DNA of 64,000 nt, taken from Kryptolebias marmoratus (taxonomy: Eukaryota > Chordata > Actinopteri > Cyprinodontiformes > Rivulidae). Below, in pieces: positions 31,860 to 43,914 of this stretch. Position numbers and translations under genes: made by a program. The notes under the pieces are model-generated. The model did not search any database, was not told where the DNA came from, and worked only from the letters and a program-made list of their open reading frames with translations. The stretch lies in assembly GCF_001649575.2 (NCBI RefSeq), contig NC_051445.1, positions 30,759,253-30,823,252 on the forward strand, given 5' to 3'. Position 1 is the first letter of the stretch. Every line of letters starts with the position of its first letter.

Positions 31860-33352
31860 AACTGAGGGGGAGGAGCGACTGTCTGCGGTGAGGGAAATCT
31901 GGGCCAGGAATTGTGAGGGATTGACTCACCAACAGCAGGAGAGTGTATGGCAGGTGCTCCTAGAATTTAAGGACACTTTTGCCTTCAATGAGAGTGAAGT
32001 TGGCCTTACTGACTTAGTGGAGCATGTCATCGATACTGGTGATGCTCGACCCATCAAAGTGCGCCCCCGCCGCCTCCCTTTAGCTCTAGGAGGCGGCTGA
32101 CAAGGAACTGGGTGAGATGCTAAGGACAGGCATTATTGAGCCATCTGACAGCCCCTGGGCCTCAGCTGTAGTGATGGTGCCAAAGAAAAACAGCCAGAGG
32201 ATGCGCTTCTGTGTGGACTACAGACCCTTAAACAAAGTCACAAAAAAGGACTCGTATCCTATTCCCAGAGTGGACGAGTGTTTGGATTTGGTAGCAGGGT
32301 CCTCCTGGTTCTCCAGTATCCACTTCCTCCTCCGAAGTGGATACTGGCAGGTGCCGCTGTCCCCAGAGTGCCGACCAAAGACGGCCTTCTGCACTAACAG
32401 GGGACTGTGGCAGTTCAGAGTCCTCAGCTTTGGCCTGTGCAATGCTCCCGCCGCCTTTGAAAGACTAATGGACAGTGTACTGGCTGGGGTCCCACGCCAG
32501 AAGTGCCTTGTTTATTTGGACGATCTCCTGGTGCACGGAAACTCCTTCGACAATGCTTTGGACTCCCTGAGACAGGTGCTGAGGAGAGTGTCCGCGGCAG
32601 GCCTTAAACTACATCCGGATAAGTGCCACTTTATGAGGAGGGAGGTGGAGTTTCTGGGCCACAAGCTGGGCCGTGAGGGCATCAGCACATTGGAGGAAAA
32701 GGTCCACACCATCAAAGAGTGGCCCACCCCAACTGACCAAGTCCAACTTAAAAGCTTCCTTGGGCTGGCCTCCTACTACAGGAGGTTTGTGAAGAATTTT
32801 TCCTCCATTGCTGCACCACTTTTTCACCTGCTGCAGAAGAACCGTGACTTCAGCTGGACTCTTAACTGTCAGCAGGCATTCGACTGTCTCCACAGGTCCC
32901 TAACGGAGTCTCCGGTCCTCACCCCACCAGACCCAAACATGCCATTTCTCCTGGACACGGACGCAAGTAATGTGGGACTGGGTGCTGTGCTATCTCAGGT
33001 TGGGCCCAATGGGGAGAGGGTGGTGGCATATTTCAGCAGGATCCTGAATAAAAGTGAACAACGCTATTGTGTTACGAGGCGAGAGCTTCTGGCTGTGGTG
33101 ATGGCAGTGAGACACTTTAAGTACTACTTGTGTGGTACACCATTCACCATCAGGACTGACCACGCTGCTCTCCAGTGGCTGATGTCCTTCAAGGAACCCG
33201 AGGGGCAAGTGGCTCTCTGGCTGGAGGAGCTCCAAGCCTTTAATTTTACAGTGGAGCACAGAGCAGGGGCTCGCCATTCCAATGCGGATGCCCTGTCTCG
33301 CCGGCCGTGTGCTGCGAAAACCTGTGAGGCAGGCAGTACTCTGCCACACTGA
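31860..33352 (+). pseudogene. Gypsy reverse transcriptase-RNase H remnant
   Basis: The pre-RT linker (AREIWARNCEGL-like, VIDTGDARPIKVRPRRLP) lies in 31860-32100. It is frame-shifted from the main 411-codon frame (32117-33352). That frame carries RT blocks GIIEPSDSPWASAVVMVPKK, CVDYRPLN, LSFGLCNAPAAFERLM and the active-site YLDD (residues 133-136). RNase H follows with DTDASNVGLGAVLSQ (about residue 280) and ends EHRAGARHSNADALSRRP. Motif A is damaged: the expected Asp of the SLDL-x-SGYWQ block is His 69 in SIHFLLRSGYWQ, the result of a hairpin-forming change. Integrase is absent; the frame stops soon after RNase H. The element cannot be autonomous. Confidence 0.88.
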
Positions 33353-33487
33353 AGGGGGCGTACTTGAGCCAATGGGAGCTTGTTGCTGCTGTCCTGCACT
33401 GCCGCGAGCCGTTAATTTTTGTTTTGCTCCATCAGACTGCCAAAATGGTAATTGTAACGTTTTTTCTTATCTTATCTGTAATACGTA

Positions 33488-33542
33488 CGTGTGTGCGCGC
33501 GCGCGCATGTGTGTGAGACAATGAGTGAGTGAGTGAGTGAGT

Positions 33543-33610
<68 letters not shown>
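33488..33610. repeat. (GT/GC)n, (GAGT)n and (GA)n microsatellites
   Basis: Successive simple tracts lie just after the Gypsy remnant and may hide the element's original 3' junction. Confidence 0.97.
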
Positions 33611-33614
<4 letters not shown>

Positions 33615-33774
33615 GTGTGAAGAATGCTGACGAGATATGAAATAACCAGCAGCTAATTGAATAAGCTACCCTTTTGGGTTTATATATTTGTAAATCTGAC
33701 TCTAAAGGAGTCAGTGCCTCACCAACCATGAACCTCACCGCACGTCACTGCTTGGACAAGAGGTGACTATTTGT

Positions 33775-34640
33775 GAGCAGCAGTATGGTTTATGCCAAGA
33801 AAGACCACCACAGATGTAGTCTTTGCTTTGAAGATGTTGATAGAGAAGTACAGAGTGAGTCAGAAAGAACTTCATTGTGTCTTTGTGGATTTAGAAAAAG
33901 CATACACCAAGTTGCGGAAGGAGGAGCGATGGTGTTGTATGAGAAAATATGGAGTGGCAGAGAAGTATGTTAGCCTGGTACAGGACATGAATGAGGACAG
34001 CAGGACAGTGGTGAGGTGTGCTGTAGGAGTGACAGATAGCTTCAATGTGGAGGTGGGACTGCATCAAGGATCAGCTCTGAGCCCCTTCTTGTTTGCTCTG
34101 GTGATGGACAGACTAACAGAGGAGGTCAGACAGAAATCCTATGATGTTTGCAGATGACATTGTGATCTGTGGTGACAACAGGGAATGGGTGGAAGAGAAC
34201 TTGGAGAGATGGAGGTATGCATTTGAAAGACGAGGGATGAAAATCAGCTGTAGCAAGACAGAGTACATGTGTGTGAATGAGAGGGAGGCAGGTGGAACAG
34301 TGAGGCTACAAGAAGCAGAGGTCACAGAAGTGCAGGATTTAAGTATTTATGGTTGACTATCCAGGAAAATGAGGAGTGTGGTAAAGAGGTGAAGAAGAGA
34401 GTCCAGGCAGGATGGAGTGGATGGAGAAAAGTTTCAGGAGTGTTTTGTGACAAAAGGGTGTCAGTAAAGGTCAAAGGAAATGTTTACAAGATAGTGGTGA
34501 GACAAGCTATACTGTATGGTTTGGAGACAGTGGGACTGACAAGATAACAGGAGACAGAACTGGAAGTGGCAGAGCTGAAGATGTTGAGGTTCTCCTTGGG
34601 AGGGACAAGGACGGATAGGATTAGGAATGAGGTAGTTGGA
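33775..34640 (+). mobile_element. RTE-type LINE, copy 2 (reverse transcriptase part)
   Basis: Bases 33792-34140 give RT motifs KTTTDVVFALKMLIEKYR, CVFVDLEKAYTKL (motif A Asp present), VGLHQGSALSPFLF and MDRLTEEV. After a frameshift at about 34140, MMFADDIVICGDNRE supplies the catalytic FADD, then ERWRYAFERRGMKISCSKTE. A further shift near 34350 leads to KEVKKRVQAGWSGWRKVS and YGLETVGL. Endonuclease is missing (5' truncated) and the 3' end is lost at about 34640. It complements copy 1, which lacks exactly this core. Inactive. Confidence 0.88.
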
Positions 34641-34684
34641 GTAATGTATTCGGAACAAAATGTTTATCAAATGTTCACCACTTT

Positions 34685-35050
34685 AAGATTACTATGTCTA
34701 CTACTAATTTGTGTGTTGTTGTTTCTGTTTTCCGTATTTTAAGAGTCAACTTGATCCATAGGTTTTATGTGTTTTTTATAAAGCCTTGCAGGTCGCTGTT
34801 AGCTATATGTACATGTATGGGAATGGAGTTCAGGCCCTCTTCAATACTTTTCCACTATGCTTCATATAAAGGATTGCACCAGCATGCCATAGGCCTCAGT
34901 TGTGCTGCCCAGTAGTAATCCCTGAGAGAGGAAAGGCTCCATCCCCCTTTTCCTTTTGCCATTTGTAAAGTTTTAGTCGAATTATGGGTCTTTTACCTTG
35001 CCATATGTATCTGGACAAGATTTTGTCTCATTCAATAAATTGTTGTTGGC
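34685..35050 (+). repeat. Rpt-R copy 1
   Basis: About 300 bp nearly identical to 43920-44250: shared phrases include GAGTCAACTTGATCCATAGG, GCCTTGCAGGTCGCTGTTAG, ATTGCACCAGCATGCCATAG and GTAATCCCTGAGAGAGGAAA. Non-coding. Both copies sit at the 3' side of an RTE fragment. Confidence 0.8.
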
Positions 35051-35381
35051 CTATCGTAATTTAGTAAGTTGTTTTATGTGTGGTGCAGTGCCGTAAGAGC
35101 AGCATTTATGGAGAAGGAATTGCCATCCACTCTGTTCTTTTCTAAAATCATGTGTTTGAATACTGTGTGCGTCTTCATGATATAAGTAGAATTTTTCACC
35201 TGAAACTGGTGTTTATTTCAGCATTTTTGACCCAGGTGGTGAAATTGACATGTTTAGCTTCCTATTACTAGGGGAAGGACCGGCAGCAGTGCTGAACATG
35301 CGCTTTAAAAATAGCCATCCAATATTCACAATGTGCTTTGGTAGAGTACGTTGTGATATTTACTGTTTATTAATGTAATTG

Positions 35382-35598
35382 ATAAGCAGCACCTTTGCAT
35401 AGTGAATCAACCAGTTGTGTGTGACACCATAAACTAGTTGTTCACATGCAAAAGAGTAAACAACTAGAAGAAGTATTGCTCAGCCCTTTATGAATAGCAA
35501 GCGGCCATCAGGGCACTAACGATTGGCCGTTAGGCTGATGGTCCTCTTTTGCATGTGAACAACTAGTTTTTTGTGTCATAAGTGAAGGTGCTGCTTAT
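35382..35598. repeat. Foldback with 55-75 bp arms
   Basis: ATAAGCAGCACCTTTGCAT ... AACTAGTTGTTCACATGCAA pairs with TTGCATGTGAACAACTAGTT ... AGGTGCTGCTTAT. An inner pair (GCCATCAG with CTGATGG) extends the stem. No coding content; a small non-autonomous element is the simplest reading. Confidence 0.75.
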
Positions 35599-35599
35599 A

Positions 35600-38162
35600 A
35601 GTCTGAGTTTTCTTGCAGTTGCTCAGACTGAAGAAGTCTTTTGGATAGAAGATGAATTACTTCAATTACTTCATCTAAGAAGTAATTGTCCAGAGGACCT
35701 GACTCAATCTTGTTAGAACCCATTTTAAAGTTTTAGTAATTTTCACACATTTGCTGTATTGGAGAGGCTAGAGTAGCTAATCCAAAACTTTGTTTCTGAA
35801 AAGAGGTTAGAGATTAGGCAACCCTCAATGTAGTGACACCTCTATGATCTATTGTGCGTTGTACTTACTGGTGATCAAGTTACAGGTGAAAAAGATGGAT
35901 GGTTGAGATCCAACATGTATGAAACAACAATACAATGAGCCACACCTAATTAGGTGGATGTACATCACCTCACAGTTTTTATTATGCAATGTTGATCGTT
36001 CATTCCCAAATCTTCCTGATTTTCTTCTTTTTTGTCGTCTCATCATCTGGTGCTTTGGGGGAAAGTTCATGTTTTCTAAGGTAACAAAATCACACAGGTC
36101 AAAACTGCTTTTTATGTGAAATATTCACGTAAATATGTTTCTAAAACGTCAGATAAAATTATCTAAATTTGCTGCAATATCAAAGGAAATCTAAAAACTT
36201 TATTTTAAACTATATTGCTTGATATAGTTTACAATTGAAAGGTCATGACTAAAAACTATCTGGGAATGAGTGCAGTATTCCCTTTTAAAACTTAATTACT
36301 AACAAATTAAAAAGCTCTTTTGAAAAATACATTTGTACCTTGCCTTGAAAAATATTCTCCCAATTTAGCAATTTTTAATTTTGTTTCTTTTTAACCTGAT
36401 ATTATACATATACCTTTTGGGTTTGTTTGTATAATCTGGTCAGCACGATATGCAGCTCATTTTTTTAAGGTGCAATGACTGTTGATGAAAAAACAGAAAA
36501 CCTAAAGTCTACCCACAAATGTAAAGACTTCAAAAAGTTGTTTTTATTTTGTATTTCTTTTTTCATCCATGTTTGCATCAAATCCAAAAAGTATCAACTC
36601 TGTCAGTTTGACACATCAAGCTACAGTACTGAAAGTTTTGCACACTCCTTAAAACAGAAACGAATCAGACTGAGATGGATAAATAGCTTTGACTGGGATG
36701 TTTTATTTTAAGACATACAGTGTTACTTTAGCAGCAGTATGTGGTGTTTGTGTTTACCAGTGCCCAAGAAATTTTCTGTTTAAGACCAGATATAGTTTCT
36801 GTAAATACTTTAATAGTCAGAATACTTCACTGAGTTGATATTGTCACCAGAGTTAATGAGTTTATTATACATGTGGGGATTTTTAAATGACCAGATATTT
36901 CAAATTTCATCTCATCTCAGCAGATCACCATCTTCCACATGTTTGCAGAGATTATTTATTTCACAAAAGTTCATGTTTGTGGACTGTAGTTATGGCTTAA
37001 AATGGTCCAAAGGCTGAAGTCTCTGCTAACTGGGCTTTAAAAGTTCACCAGAGTTATCTTTGGTCCTTCTATTGCCTTTCTCTGCCCTCCTTGCCTGACA
37101 TATAAGGTTTGATACTCTACCTTTTTTTCTTCAACTTTCATGTGGTTCCATTCTGGTGCCACTAGGTTTTTTTTACACCCTAAGTTTATCTGTCTTTCTC
37201 TAACACATACTGTATTCCTAGCTGGTTTGGAGAGCTTCATGTTCTCCATTTTTGTTACTTTGCTTAATGATGCTGCAGATTCAGTGGCAGGTGTATTTTT
37301 ACTGGAAATATTGACATTCAAAGAAAAACTTGACCATTTTAATTAACAGCTAGGCTGAACACAGCCAGGACCAAAGAGCATTTTTACCATTTGCTGCATT
37401 TGCTGTTGATTGACTCATATGGAGGTTATTATTGTTTGATTACTGTCAAAAACATTTCACAAGTGAAAGAAGCAGTGAGAAGAAAACTTTTTCAATACAT
37501 TTAACAAAAAAAGAAACAATAATTAGATAATAGTTGGTCTTTTTAAGTATTATTACAATTATGTTTAAACTCTGTTGCATTTTCCTCATTAAATAAGGGC
37601 AAATCATATTAATCTTCGCTGAAAATTTCTGTTAAATTGCTGCAACAATGTCAGTTTCCCTGCTCAGGGACAAATAAAATATTATTCTAAGTTATCCACA
37701 CATCTCTCAGCAGCAGCAGCAGTATAAGTGGAGTATTACTCAGACACTGAGTCATAGTACTATGATGAGAACAGCTGACAGAGTAACTTGCAGATCTGTT
37801 TGTCCCACTCGTTGAACTAAAGATAGGCACTTCAGGGTCTGACTTCTCAACAGAAAACCACTGTGATGATTTTCTGTGCCAGAACAAAAGCTTGTTCTTC
37901 TGTGAGATGCTTTCATCCTACATTGTATTCTATCACAGCCCTAAATATCTGTAAAAAATAGGGTAATTTTTTCTCCACTGTTACAAATGGAGACTCAGAC
38001 TCTGTTTGAGCACCTTGATTCACTGTACAAATACACAAACAAAGAACAAACAAAAAAAGGAAGACTTCTTCACTGCTTTTCCTGCAAAACTGAAATCAAA
38101 CCCCATGAAGGCAGAGATGCCTACTTGTTGCTGTAAGTTTAACTCCTTCCTTCTCTTTGCAG
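35600..38162. other. Intron sequence, no gene or shared repeat seen
   Basis: AT-rich, unique-looking intron. Short ORFs at 35849-36119, 36475-36711 and 37037-37346 have no motif I recognise. A pyrimidine tract, TTCCTTCTCTTTGCAG, ends the stretch as the exon B acceptor. Confidence 0.6.
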
Positions 38163-38270
38163 GCTCACTGGGATGGTTTGACAGGGAGAATCTCTTTCAA
38201 CAGGACAAACGGCCTGAGAACAGACTTCGATCTAGATGTTATCAGTCTGAAAGAGGAGGGGCTTGAAAAG
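38163..38270 (+). CDS. grik2: Kainate glutamate receptor exon B (grik2)
   Basis: Exactly 36 codons between TTTGCAG and a GTTTGG donor, phase 0. The peptide [19 protein letters not shown] then [17 protein letters not shown] continues directly from exon A (...LIKE|AHW...). It forms the last strands of the amino-terminal domain. NRT is a potential N-glycosylation sequon. The donor has T at +3, which is tolerated but not optimal. No premature stop or frame disruption is seen. Intron A-B is 10,823 bases and contains a Gypsy and an RTE insertion. Confidence 0.93.
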
Positions 38271-39582
38271 GTTTGGTTTCAAATATATGTGTATGTAAGT
38301 GTATGTATGTGTGTGTGTGTGTGGGGGGGGGATGTGTTCTCTATAGAAGAGAATAGAATCATTATTTATTTGTTCCTCAGAGGGGAAATTCCAGTGTATC
38401 ATCTGCAAAGTAATAAGCAAATAGAAACAAGCTACACAATAAAATTTCACACATTAAAACAATAATAAAAAATGAAAGAAGAAAGAAAAACTGTCAGTAA
38501 AGATAATAGATAAAATATGCAAGTGTACTGAGAATGGAACTTTATAATTGTACTTTTATTTCTGCAAATACAGGCTATGGAAAAGAATACGGAGTTCTGT
38601 GCAAAGAACAGCAGGAACGTAAATACCCCCTTTGTCTAGATAAGTGGTTGTCAAGCTGAGGGTTGTGACCCTGAGTGAGGGTGTATGACTGCTCCTTTTT
38701 TTTTTGGCCCTAAAAACGTTGTCAGTGGAATTAATGTTTAAACGCTGTCGCAACTCAGACTTATTTTTGTGTTACTCAAATCCTGTTTTCATGACATTAG
38801 AATGACAAGACTCATTATTCTTCAGCTGGCGCATGACTGAAAAAAGTGGTGATGAACAAAGTGTTTATTTCTCTTTAATGGAGGAACAGTTTGTTGGCTG
38901 GAGGAGGAATCACCTTCAATCAGAGTCAGACAGCTCAAATGATGATGGTTGAAGTGAACTTATCTGAGCGGGACATCTGACATATAAACCTGTTTATGAT
39001 ACACTGCTTGAAATGTTGTAAACTCATGATGTGTGTCCTTGTGTTACTGTGAACTCAGAGATGAAAAGAATTGTCTCCTTAGTAACATTAGTCAGCCACT
39101 CAGGTTTTTAAAAAGAAAACTTTAATGTACCAATCAGAAAAGTCATTTTAAAAATCAGCATCAGAGAAGATAAAAGATTAACTCACTAACACTGTGAGAA
39201 AATGACATCAGACCTCACTAATAAACATGATTAATTTGTCTGGCAAATACCTGTTTGTTTGTTTTGAAAAAATGAAAATAGACTCAGAGCCAAAAAATAC
39301 AGTGATAACATGGAACTTTTATAAATTTATATTTGTTGGGTTTCGGTGCACAGTCTAGACTTTAGTTTCATGATTCTAAAGGTCATGAACATTTTGTTTT
39401 ATATCTTTCTATTTTTGAATAATCAGAGGCTGATGGAGCACTTGAGAAAATTTGAGATCTCCAGTTGTAGAAAGGTTTTGCACTTCAAATCCATAACTGT
39501 CACATCAAACAAACCTTTGATGTGTGTCTTCAATTATTTGTGTCTGTTATCACAGTTACTTGTCAATTTCAGCAAAAGGTTT
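38271..39582. other. Intron sequence, no gene seen
   Basis: Contains a (GT)n/(G)n tract at about 38285-38330. ORFs at 38157-38465 and 38232-38450 are extensions or shadows of exon B and the tract. Nothing else is recognised. Confidence 0.55.
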
Positions 39583-39812
39583 ATTTATAGCAGGGGTAGG
39601 CAGTCCTGGTCCTTGTGTGCCACTTACCCACATGTGTTACTTGTTTCTCTGCTCCAACACACCTGATTCAGTGGTTAAATTACCCCTTCATGTTCAGCAG
39701 AAGCCTGTTAATCACCCATTGATTCAAATCAGGTGTGTTGTAGCAGAGAAAGAAGTAAAACATGCAGGATGGTGGCTCTCTAGGACCAGGGTTGCCTACC
39801 TCTGATTTATAG
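39583..39812. mobile_element. hAT-type MITE with 8-bp target duplication
   Basis: ATTTATAG at 39583-39590 and 39805-39812 brackets a 214-bp palindromic element that starts CAGGGGTAGGC and ends GCCTACCTCTG. The interior arms CTGCTCCAACACACCTGATT and AATCAGGTGTGTTGTAGCAG are inverted copies. Same family as 25388-25634, and this copy shows the intact right end that copy lacks. Confidence 0.88.
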
Positions 39813-40070
39813 AATATGTTTAAAACAGCACTAGGTTTAACTAAAATGCTTAACAACAGAATGTCTAAAATGTTGGTCAAATTATTTAATCTGATGGAGA
39901 CTGGATTTTTTAATCATTTGAAACAGGAAAGAGGAAAAAAAAACAGAACTTACAGAAAGAAATTGAATCTTGCTGACAATAAATTCAAATTATTATAAAT
40001 CCTTATGTTGGACAAAATTATGAACCCATATCCACAAACTTCACTCACAGTCCTGCACACTGTAAATTAC

Positions 40071-40557
40071 TGTCTTGGAGGGTTTTTGTATTCAGTTTAT
40101 TGCTCTTATTTGTCTTCATGTTTCAGTTTGAGTTTATTGTTTATTTTATTCAGTCATATTTGTAAGTCTGGTCTTAGTTCAGTTCTTGTTGTGTCTTTGT
40201 TTCCTGTTATTATTCACCTCTCCTCAGTCAGTCACTTGTTTTCCTGCCGAGCCCATCTACACCTGCTCTTCGTTATCACTCACCTGTGCCCACTTCACCA
40301 AATTACCCTCTGTCTTTAAAAACCCGGTCATCTCCTCCACTTACTCGCTGGTTTGTTTGTCTATTTCCTTGATGTTTGGTTCTGCTCGTCTCCTGCCCAT
40401 GTCCGTTCGGTTTTTGTATTTAGTTAGTTTTGTATTGTTTTCTTCTTGCTGCCTTGTCAGCGTTTTGTTTTTGGTTTTCTTTTATTTTAAACAAATCAGT
40501 TTCTTTTCATCATGAGTCTGGGTTCTGGGTACACCTCCTTTTCCACCAATCATGACA
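40071..40557 (+). mobile_element. LTR of family L, plus orientation
   Basis: Begins TGTCTTGGAGG and ends ACCAATCATGACA. Layout and many phrases match the inverse of 12418-12899 and 51912-52387 (CTCACCTGTGCCCACTTC, GTCTTTAAAAACCCGGTCAT as TATA-like box, GCTGCCTTGTCAG). It is the 5' LTR of the internal region that follows. It is clearly more diverged from the 51912 pair than those are from each other. Confidence 0.75.
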
Positions 40558-41960
40558 GAACAAACAGCCACCACAGAAGCCAGCAGACTCAGTCACCAGT
40601 GTTTCCCTCTCTTTGGAGGAAAAGGTCCACATCCTGATGGACCTATGGCAGGAACACCTGCTCGGCTTTCTAGATGGGCCTTGCCTCCCGTCGGCAGTTT
40701 CTCCAACATCCCGCGGACACTGTCGGTGAAGGCGGGCACCAGCTGCAGCAAATCCTGCACCTCCACCTGTTGCGCCAAGACCAGAGCCATCTCCACTCAC
40801 AGCACAGTCCATGACTCCATCAGTTCTGCATACACCAGATCCTGTTCCCCAGTCTCCAGCTTTTGCTTCCTCATCATTTCATCACCACATACAGGCATCA
40901 GAGATTTCACCTACGGAGCACCAATCCATAACCACTCAGATTATGAAACTACACCTCAGCCACAAGAAACATGGACCCCATTCACAGAAGAACTGCCTTA
41001 TCTCTAATAGAAAAAATCATCCGTGCCAAACCTGAATTTCTAAGTATCTCCGGTTTCAACAACTTACTCACCCAGGTGAAACTCATGTTTTCAGGACTGG
41101 ATAGAGTCATGGAAATTGCTTCAGAGCTGGCTGAAACCTCTCCAGCGGCTGAAGCGCCCTCTGTGTCTCTGGTGGCTGAAGCGCCCTCTATGTCTTCAGC
41201 TCCTCATAGATGTCATCACCTGAGGAAGTTGCCACTCACAGTGCTTTTAGTCTCTGCATCTCCTTAAGTTCCTCCAGCGCCGCTCTTTCGAGAGCCTTCA
41301 GTCCCTCCAGCAGCTCCACTCTCTGCAGTGCTCTCAGTGTTTCCAGCGCCGTCTGCAGTGCTCTCGGTCTTTCCAGTGCTGGTCCTGCGGACCCTTGAGC
41401 CTCCAGTGGTGGTCGATCAATCAATCAATCAATCAATCAAATTTTATTTGTATAGCACATTTCAGCAGCAAGGCATTTCAAGGTGCTTAAGACGCTCCAC
41501 CTTCCTGTGTCTCCGTGGGGGTCGATGAAGATGACGCTCCACGTCCACCTCCCCGTGTCTCTGTGGAGGTCGACGAAGGCGATGCTCCACCTCCACCTTC
41601 CTGTGTCTCCGTGGAGGTTGACGAAGGCGAAGTTCCACTGCCTCCAAAGTCCCACATACCTGAGCCTCTTGAGCCCCAAGGCTACCACGCCCTCGAGCCC
41701 CCAGGGTTTTCGGAGCCAACGGGGTTCCTAGTTCCTGCGTCTGTCAGAGGGTCCTGGAGGACGCCTTGTTCTCCTCTGCTTTGCCTAGGACGATTCCTTG
41801 ATCATCCGCCTGAACTCTTCCCCCGTCGTGGGCGGTTCCCGAGCCATCTGTCTGAACTCTGCCTCCATCACGGGTGGTACCTGGGCCGTTCCCGGGCCGT
41901 CCTCCCAAACTCTGGCTCTGTCCACGGATGGTACCCGGGCCTGGCTGCCACCCTTCTCTA
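40558..41960 (+). pseudogene. Internal region of a family L element (gag-like, Pro/Val-rich repeats)
   Basis: An open frame starts at the ATG overlapping the LTR end (MTEQTATTEASRLSHQ). In a neighbouring frame SLEEKVHILMDLWQEHLLGF looks like the true continuation, so one frameshift lies near 40600. Further on, HPEFLSISGFNNLLTQ-like and VAEAPS repeats appear. From 41515 come repeated units of RVSVEVDEGDAPPPP type. The same SRVSVEVG-type repeats occur on the minus strand at 53320-54354 in the intact family member, which identifies this region. A short inverted SINE/LINE tail with (TCAA)n interrupts it at about 41413-41490. No protease, RT or integrase is visible and the 3' LTR is missing. Confidence 0.55.
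41413..41490 (-). repeat. Short SINE/LINE tail with (TCAA)n
   Basis: CAATCAATCAATCAA followed by ATTTTATTTGTATAGCACAT and AAGGCATTTCAAGGTGCTTA is the inverted form of the hairpin tail that ends copies A and B of the membrane-ORF family. Confidence 0.65.
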
Positions 41961-41961
41961 G

Positions 41962-42395
41962 CCTGTGTTTTAGATAAACTTAGCTTTTTAAAAAGCCTTT
42001 TGACACCCTAAGTTGGCATTTATTGAAATGCTTTAACTCTTAGTTTGCCTTTGGTACTCTTAGTTAGCCCTCTGGCACCTTTAGTTTAGTTTAGTCTGAC
42101 TTGGCTTGTATTGTCTCTTATCTGTTGACGTTTTTAAATCCTTGTTTTGTTTGTTAGGTTATTATCAGTTTATTACATCTTAGTTTGGTTTTGCTCAGTT
42201 TATCTTTAGAATGAATCAGTATGACGTGTTTTAAATAAGTTTAGTTTAGCTTTTTATGTCTTAGTTTCCTAGCTATTTGTTTTACTTTTGCTATTATTGT
42301 GCATGACGACTCTGTATTTTTGTGTTTTCATGATGTCAAGCACTTTGAACGACCTTGTTGCTGAAAAGTGCTATATAAAAAAGAATTATTTGACT
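41962..42395 (+). repeat. 3' part of membrane-ORF-type repeat (tail only)
   Basis: Text rich in CTTAGTTTGG-like words ends in GTCAAGCACTTTGAACGACC and GCTGAAAAGTGCTATATAAA, the same tail as at 20387-20432 and 25018-25065. The membrane ORF is not present in this fragment. Confidence 0.6.
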
Positions 42396-42837
42396 TGTTA
42401 GCATTAGCCAATGTGCCTTCTTCATTGGTTTTGGTGTCTTCATTAATAACTTTGTTTTGTCTCCTTATTTTTGATTTGTTCTGCTTGTCTTTCACTGTTG
42501 CTCTTTCCTTATTTGATATATTATAGCAAATTTGTTTGCAAACAAGCAAGTTTTGTGGGTTAAGCAGCACTTTTATGCAGCCATTTTGTAGCGTCCTAAT
42601 CCAGAAGTCCTCATAATTTTTTTTTCATCCATTTTTCTAATTTCTGATTAAAATGCTGTTACTAAGAATTTTTTTAATTCAGTATTTGACTTCCACTATG
42701 ACCAGTAAAAGAGACAAAATTAAATAAATTAGTAAATCATGAAATTAAATATACCATTAAATTATGAAATAAATAAATGTCTCATTTAAGAAAAGAAAAA
42801 TGTTCAAATGTACTTAGTCAAGAAAGTTCTTTAAACC
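42396..42837. other. Intron sequence, no gene seen
   Basis: AT-rich with no recognised repeat or coding region. Confidence 0.5.
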
Positions 42838-43560
42838 AGCCACTAGGGAACACAAGCCAGTGTATCTCTCGTGTCGTTCCCAAAACTGAGTAAATGGTGA
42901 GGGTTGTGTCACAAAGGGTTCATCCAAGCAACATCATACCGGATCGGTCCATGGGTGAAATTAACAACCACCACAGGTGGAGTTGACAAACAGAGTGTTG
43001 GTGGAAACAGTCTTCCACTGTTAGTGGAATGAGGAAAGAAATGTGCCAGGAGACAAAGGGAGAAGAGGAAAGCCAAGAGTATAAGACTGAGGATAGTAAC
43101 TCTAAATGTAGGGACAGTGACAGTTAAGGGCAGAAACTGGCTGACACGATGCAGAGAAGGAAGGTAGATGTATTATGCGTGCAACAGACCAAGTGGAAGG
43201 GCAGCAAGGCTCGCAGCATTGGGGCAGGGTTTAAGCTGTTTTACTGTGGTGTGGATAGGAAGACAAATGGAGTAGGGGTGGTCCTGAAGGATAAGTTTAC
43301 AAGGTATCTAGTGGAGGTGAAGAGGGTGTCAGATGAATGATGTGCCTGAAACTAGAAGTACAAGGTGTGATGTTGAATATTGTCAGGGGTTATGCTCCCC
43401 AGGTTGGATGTGAGATGAGGAAGTGATTGGCTGGTTTCGTGTCTAGGAAGGAACCATGAAGAACAGATAGTGGTGTGTAGGATGACTGTTGTGGTGAAGA
43501 AGATGGAAAGAGTAAAAGGGACCAAATGGTGGAAGTTGAAGAAAGATGAATGTTGTTAAG
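42838..43560 (+). mobile_element. RTE-type LINE, copy 3 (5' UTR and endonuclease part)
   Basis: CCACTAGGGAACACAAGCCA through GTTGTGTCACAAAGGGTTCA matches the characteristic 5' untranslated region of these fish RTE elements. The endonuclease N-terminus follows (QRRKVDVLCVQQTKWKGSKA, GAGFKLFYCGVDRKTNGVGV). An internal deletion near 43390 brings later endonuclease/linker text (KKMERVKGTKWWKLKKDEC-like). Frames are broken. The 3' part with RT is absent. Confidence 0.85.
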
Positions 43561-43575
43561 AAAAAAGCTGTTAAC

Positions 43576-43670
43576 CCTCCTGTGGCTTTCGGTTCAATTT
43601 GACACAAAGTTATAAGGGCTTCTCTTCCTCTTTTGAGTTACTAGGGCTTCAGGAAGGTTAAAGGCCTTTA
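43576..43670 (-). repeat. Short dispersed repeat (second copy)
   Basis: AACCCTCCTGTGGCTTTCGG, TTCAATTTGACAC and GGGCTTCAGGAAGGTTAA are the inverse of text at 10960-11050. The stretch 43671-43919 is AT-rich with nothing recognised. Confidence 0.5.
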
Positions 43671-43914
43671 ACCTTTATAGATAATATACAGTAGCTTATA
43701 TTAAGTTAAATACTTAGCAGAATAACATATGCTCACACAAAATATTTTCTTTTCATTAGGTACTTTGGTAAATGCTTAGAAAAGTTTGATAATCAGAAAA
43801 ACAAATGTTTATATTTACATTTCTTTAAATATAGTGCTGTAAATGACACATATTGTGCATAGTAATAATAATAATTTTTAATTGCTGTTCATATAATAAT
43901 AATTTTACATGACT

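Noticed and set aside
33448..33470. TGTAACG as the start of a 3' Gypsy LTR
   Set aside because: Only seven bases match the 5' LTR and the sequence then diverges into microsatellites; no usable polypurine tract precedes it.
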